The notes beneath the pieces were generated by a model. That model saw only the letters and a program-made list of their open reading frames with translations. It did no database searches and was not told where the DNA came from. A DNA stretch of 9,029 bases, taken from NCBI GenBank assembly GCA_002352125.1, contig DEHU01000049.1:1887-10915 (forward strand), read 5' to 3'. A program made the translations under genes and the position numbers. Shown here piece after piece: positions 6,196 to 9,029 of the stretch. Position 1 is the first letter of the stretch, and each line of letters begins with the position of its first letter. The DNA comes from Competibacteraceae bacterium UBA2792 (GTDB lineage Bacteria > Pseudomonadota > Gammaproteobacteria > Competibacterales > Competibacteraceae).

Positions 6196-9029
6196 TCATG
6201 CGCCGGTTGCCATCAAAACATCCAGCGCATCCACCAGCGCCGGCGTGGGCCGGTCGCGGAACACGCCGCAATCGGCCCCCAGCTCCGGGCTCATGCCGCG
6301 CAGGAACAGATAGAACACGCCGCCGAAATGCCGCTCGTAGTCGTAATCCAGCAGCCGCAAACGCAGATAGCGGTGCAGGGCTACGACGTAAATCAGATAT
6401 TGCAGCACGTAAGATTCGCGGGCCATCGCCTCGTCCAGCCGCGTCCGCCGGTAGGCCGCCGGTTCGGCGCCCAGCCAGTTGGATTTGTAATCCACCAGAT
6501 AGAACCGCCCATCGGCCTCGAACACCAAATCGATAAAGCCCTTCATGTAACCGCGCAAGGGGCTGAATTCCAAACTTTCGATCAGCTCCCGGAACGGGCC
6601 AGCCGCATAACCGTGTCGTTCCAGCACCCGCCGCAACCCATCGGCGCGCAACTGCGCCAGCGGATAATAGAACTCCAATTCGATGAGCCGCCGATCTGGC
6701 GCGACATTCGCCAGCCGCACTCCGGTTTCGTCCAACGGCGTCGCCAACACCCGATCCACCATGTCCGCGACCACCGGCGTCCAAACCGTCGCATCCAACC
6801 CGTGATCGGCCAGAGTCCGGTTTACCAACTCCTCCAGCCGTGCCCGGTCGTGCTGAGCGAAATCCAGCCGCTCGAAAACCGCGTGCAGGCAAGTTCCCGC
6901 CCGGGCGCCGCGCGGAAAAGAGAAGACATCTCGCACAGGAGCCGCAACGACGGGTTCGGGTTCGACGACGGGAACGGCGGCAACCATGTCGTAATCGGGC
7001 ATTTCGACCGATTGGCCGGCGACCAGCGCGGTGAAGCTGCCGACCCGCCAAGTCTCGGACAGCGATCCGCCGAAAACGCGCGCCGCCGGTTCGGGTTCCG
7101 CCGTGGCCGGCGGTTGGTAACGCTGGCCCGGTTCCCGAGGCAACGGTTCGATGACGACCGCTTCGCCCGCCGCCGCGAACGCCCTTTGCAGATCGCCGCG
7201 CAACACTTCCGGCGTCGCGTCTCTAAAACGCTGCCCGGTGACTTGCAGCGCGTCCTGCGAGGGGCCGACCACCGGCGGATGGTGCAACAGCCACGCGGGC
7301 GGCGCGGTTTCGGCATCCTTGATCTTGCCCCAGATCAGATAACAGCGCTGCTTGGCGCGAGTTAAGGCGACGTAGCACAACCGCAGGCTTTCGGCCATCG
7401 CCTCGCGGCGAGCGTGCTGCCGGGCCGGATCGTCCTCGCCCACGCCGACGGCAAGGACGGTGCGGCGCGGATCGCCGGGATCGTGGTACAGCAACACCTC
7501 GTTGTTTTTCCCGTCGTCACGCAATCGTCCGTCCCACAGAAACGGACAAAACACCACCGGATACTCCAGCCCCTTGCTCTTGTGAACGGTGACGATCCGC
7601 ACCAGATTTTCGTCGCTCTCCAACCGCAACTGTTGCTCTTCGTCTTGGTTGGCCGGCACGCGCCGCCGTTCGCCGAGCCACTTGAGCAACCCGGCCAGGC
7701 TGGGATGGGCGCGGCTGGCGACGTGCAGCAGTTCGGCCAGGTGCAGCAAGTTGGTCAAGCGCCGCTCGCCGTCGCGGAAAGCCAGCAACCGTTGCGGCAC
7801 CCCCTCCCCGATCAGCCAGGCGCGGAAAAACCGCATAAAACCGTGTTCCCGCCACAACTCCCGGTCATCCTGCAAGCGTTCCAGCCACCGCGCCCACGCT
7901 TGCTCGTCCTCGCGCAACCGGTACAGCTCTTCGCCGCTCAATCCGAACAGATCGGATGCCAACGCCGTTCGCACCCGGCCTTCGTCGCCCGGCTCTGCCA
8001 CCGCCGCCAGCAACCATTCCAGTTGCAACGCTTCGTCCGAAACGAACACGCTGTCGTCGGCGTGCTGGACGCTGGGCACACCCAGCCGCAACAACTGGTC
8101 GCGGATCGAACGCCCTTGCCGATGGCTGCGCACCAGTACGGCGACATCGCCGCCCGCCAGCGGCCGATTGCCGATGTAGGCTTGTTGGCGCGCGCCCAAA
8201 TTGAGCAGCCGGGCAACTTCGGCGGCCGTCGCCCGTGCGGCCAAGTCGCTGGCCACCCCCTTGCCCATCGGTTTGTCGCCGCCAGATTCCAGCCACCAGA
8301 CGTGCAACGGCGGCTCCGGCCGCCCTCGAATCGACAACGGTTCGTGCTGTTTTCCTTCGGCCGGAACCGCATCGTGGAACGGAATGCCGTCGAACAGGAA
8401 CGGCCGCTCCCGGACTGCGCCGAACACGGCGTTCAAGGCCGTCAACAGGCGCGGATCGGAACGCCAGTTCACGTCGAGCGTGTAGTGTTGGCGGGTATCC
8501 TGGCGGGCGCTCAGGTAAGCGAAAATATCCGCGCCCCGGAAGCTGTAGATGGCTTGTTTGGGGTCGCCCACCAGGAACACCGGCTTGTGCGTACCGGCGT
8601 AAATGCGCCGGAAGATAGCGTACTGCACCGGATCGGTGTCCTGGAATTCGTCGATCAGGGCGGCGGCATAGCGGCGATGCAGGGTTTCGACCAGCGCCGC
8701 ACCTTGCCGGGGGCTGTTTAGCACCTCGTGCAGATCGAGCAGCAAATCGTCGTAGGACTGCACCTGTTGCCGTCGCTTGCGGACCGCCAGCTCGGCGTTG
8801 CAATAGGCCAGCAGCTTGACCGGAATTTGATGGCGGCAATACGTGGCGAGCGCCTCGCAGGCGGTTTTCAGCGTCTCGCACGCATCGAAGAACGGATGTC
8901 GGGGTGCGGCTTTGCCCTTGTTGACCGAGGTTTGCAGCTTGGCGGTGGTGAATTGCGCGAACTTCTCGAACAGCACCAGCTTCGGCGCCTCCGCCGTCAG
9001 ATAGCTATCCATCGCTTCCAGCCAGCCGG
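6196..9029 (-). CDS. recB: Exodeoxyribonuclease V subunit beta (RecB helicase-nuclease), 5' end beyond the window
   Basis: RecB provides the 3'-5' helicase and the only nuclease of RecBCD. About 943 residues are visible; the frame is open through the right edge, and roughly the first 250 residues, including Walker A, lie outside. Counting from the in-frame Met codon at 9012, motif II is IDEFQDTDP (120-128), motif III GDPKQAIYSFRGAD (149-162), motif V TVHKSKGLEYPVVF (475-488) and motif VI CYVALTRAK (546-554). The C-terminal nuclease domain is complete: GTCLHAVFERLDF (His710), GFIDLVF (Asp828) and LVDYKSNWLG (Asp841, Lys843), equivalent to the metal-binding and catalytic set of E. coli RecB, followed by QYLIYVVALHRYL. 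A proline/alanine-rich linker (about 620-700) joins helicase and nuclease. No damage is visible. RecC is expected upstream, outside the window. Confidence 0.98.
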   Translation of the reverse strand, partial: GWLEAMDSYLTAEAPKLVLFEKFAQFTTAKLQTSVNKGKAAPRHPFFDACETLKTACEALATYCRHQIPVKLLAYCNAELAVRKRRQQVQSYDDLLLDLHEVLNSPRQGAALVETLHRRYAAALIDEFQDTDPVQYAIFRRIYAGTHKPVFLVGDPKQAIYSFRGADIFAYLSARQDTRQHYTLDVNWRSDPRLLTALNAVFGAVRERPFLFDGIPFHDAVPAEGKQHEPLSIRGRPEPPLHVWWLESGGDKPMGKGVASDLAARATAAEVARLLNLGARQQAYIGNRPLAGGDVAVLVRSHRQGRSIRDQLLRLGVPSVQHADDSVFVSDEALQLEWLLAAVAEPGDEGRVRTALASDLFGLSGEELYRLREDEQAWARWLERLQDDRELWREHGFMRFFRAWLIGEGVPQRLLAFRDGERRLTNLLHLAELLHVASRAHPSLAGLLKWLGERRRVPANQDEEQQLRLESDENLVRIVTVHKSKGLEYPVVFCPFLWDGRLRDDGKNNEVLLYHDPGDPRRTVLAVGVGEDDPARQHARREAMAESLRLCYVALTRAKQRCYLIWGKIKDAETAPPAWLLHHPPVVGPSQDALQVTGQRFRDATPEVLRGDLQRAFAAAGEAVVIEPLPREPGQRYQPPATAEPEPAARVFGGSLSETWRVGSFTALVAGQSVEMPDYDMVAAVPVVEPEPVVAAPVRDVFSFPRGARAGTCLHAVFERLDFAQHDRARLEELVNRTLADHGLDATVWTPVVADMVDRVLATPLDETGVRLANVAPDRRLIELEFYYPLAQLRADGLRRVLERHGYAAGPFRELIESLEFSPLRGYMKGFIDLVFEADGRFYLVDYKSNWLGAEPAAYRRTRLDEAMARESYVLQYLIYVVALHRYLRLRLLDYDYERHFGGVFYLFLRGMSPELGADCGVFRDRPTPALVDALDVLMATGA

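Noticed and set aside
6143..7051. 302-codon minus-strand frame
   Set aside because: It is the wrong frame of recB; Arg/Gly/Ala-rich composition typical of an out-of-frame reading.
6328..7365. 345-codon plus-strand frame opposite the RecB nuclease domain
   Set aside because: A shadow of the conserved recB sequence; no RBS or motif.
7414..8721. 435-codon open frame on the plus strand
   Set aside because: It is antisense to intact recB; low-complexity Gln/Arg/Pro-rich translation with no domain.
1..9029. tRNA, rRNA, CRISPR array, integron or IS element
   Set aside because: No cloverleaf, regular spaced repeats, attC-like sites or transposase/integrase coding sequence was seen on either strand.

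Overview
The window looks like chromosomal DNA from a GC-rich gammaproteobacterium. That rests on a RecB/RecD pair with full-length family motifs, a DUF1840 protein (common in beta/gammaproteobacteria), a YjdF-type (DUF2238) membrane protein and strong codon-position GC bias. Genus cannot be fixed from the sequence. No tRNA, rRNA, CRISPR array or transposase gene is visible.

Left part (1-1640): A near-consensus sigma70 promoter at 54-82 fires leftward off the window into a GC-rich, hairpin-containing leader. After a featureless gap (83-263) come a small DUF1840 gene on the minus strand (264-599) and, divergent from it, a DUF2238 membrane protein (649-1317). The stop of the latter overlaps the ATG of a wreck: a type IIG restriction-methylation gene reduced to its first ~25 codons joined to a short C-terminal piece carrying apparent frameshifts (1314-1640).

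Middle-left (about 1690-2895): An AT-rich island in an otherwise GC-rich window holds one unrecognised 341-residue gene on the minus strand (1720-2745) with an excellent ribosome binding site. An 8-bp inverted repeat sits close to both edges of the island. It looks acquired.

Right part (2906-9029): The helicase-nuclease genes recD (2906-4909) and recB (6196 to beyond the right edge) lie on the minus strand in the usual order. They are separated by a 1-kb plus-strand gene (5136-6146) for a signal-less protein with Cys/His features of an NlpC/P60- or CHAP-like peptidase. In the usual recBD arrangement the two genes are close or overlapping; here recD has its own 226-bp upstream region, no clear Shine-Dalgarno at its first possible start, a tandem 8-bp repeat and a 6-bp-arm dyad. 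RecB and RecD would work together with RecC (expected beyond the right edge) in double-strand break repair and degradation of foreign linear DNA. The split operon, the dead restriction gene and the foreign AT-rich gene make this a turnover-prone accessory neighbourhood around recBCD.
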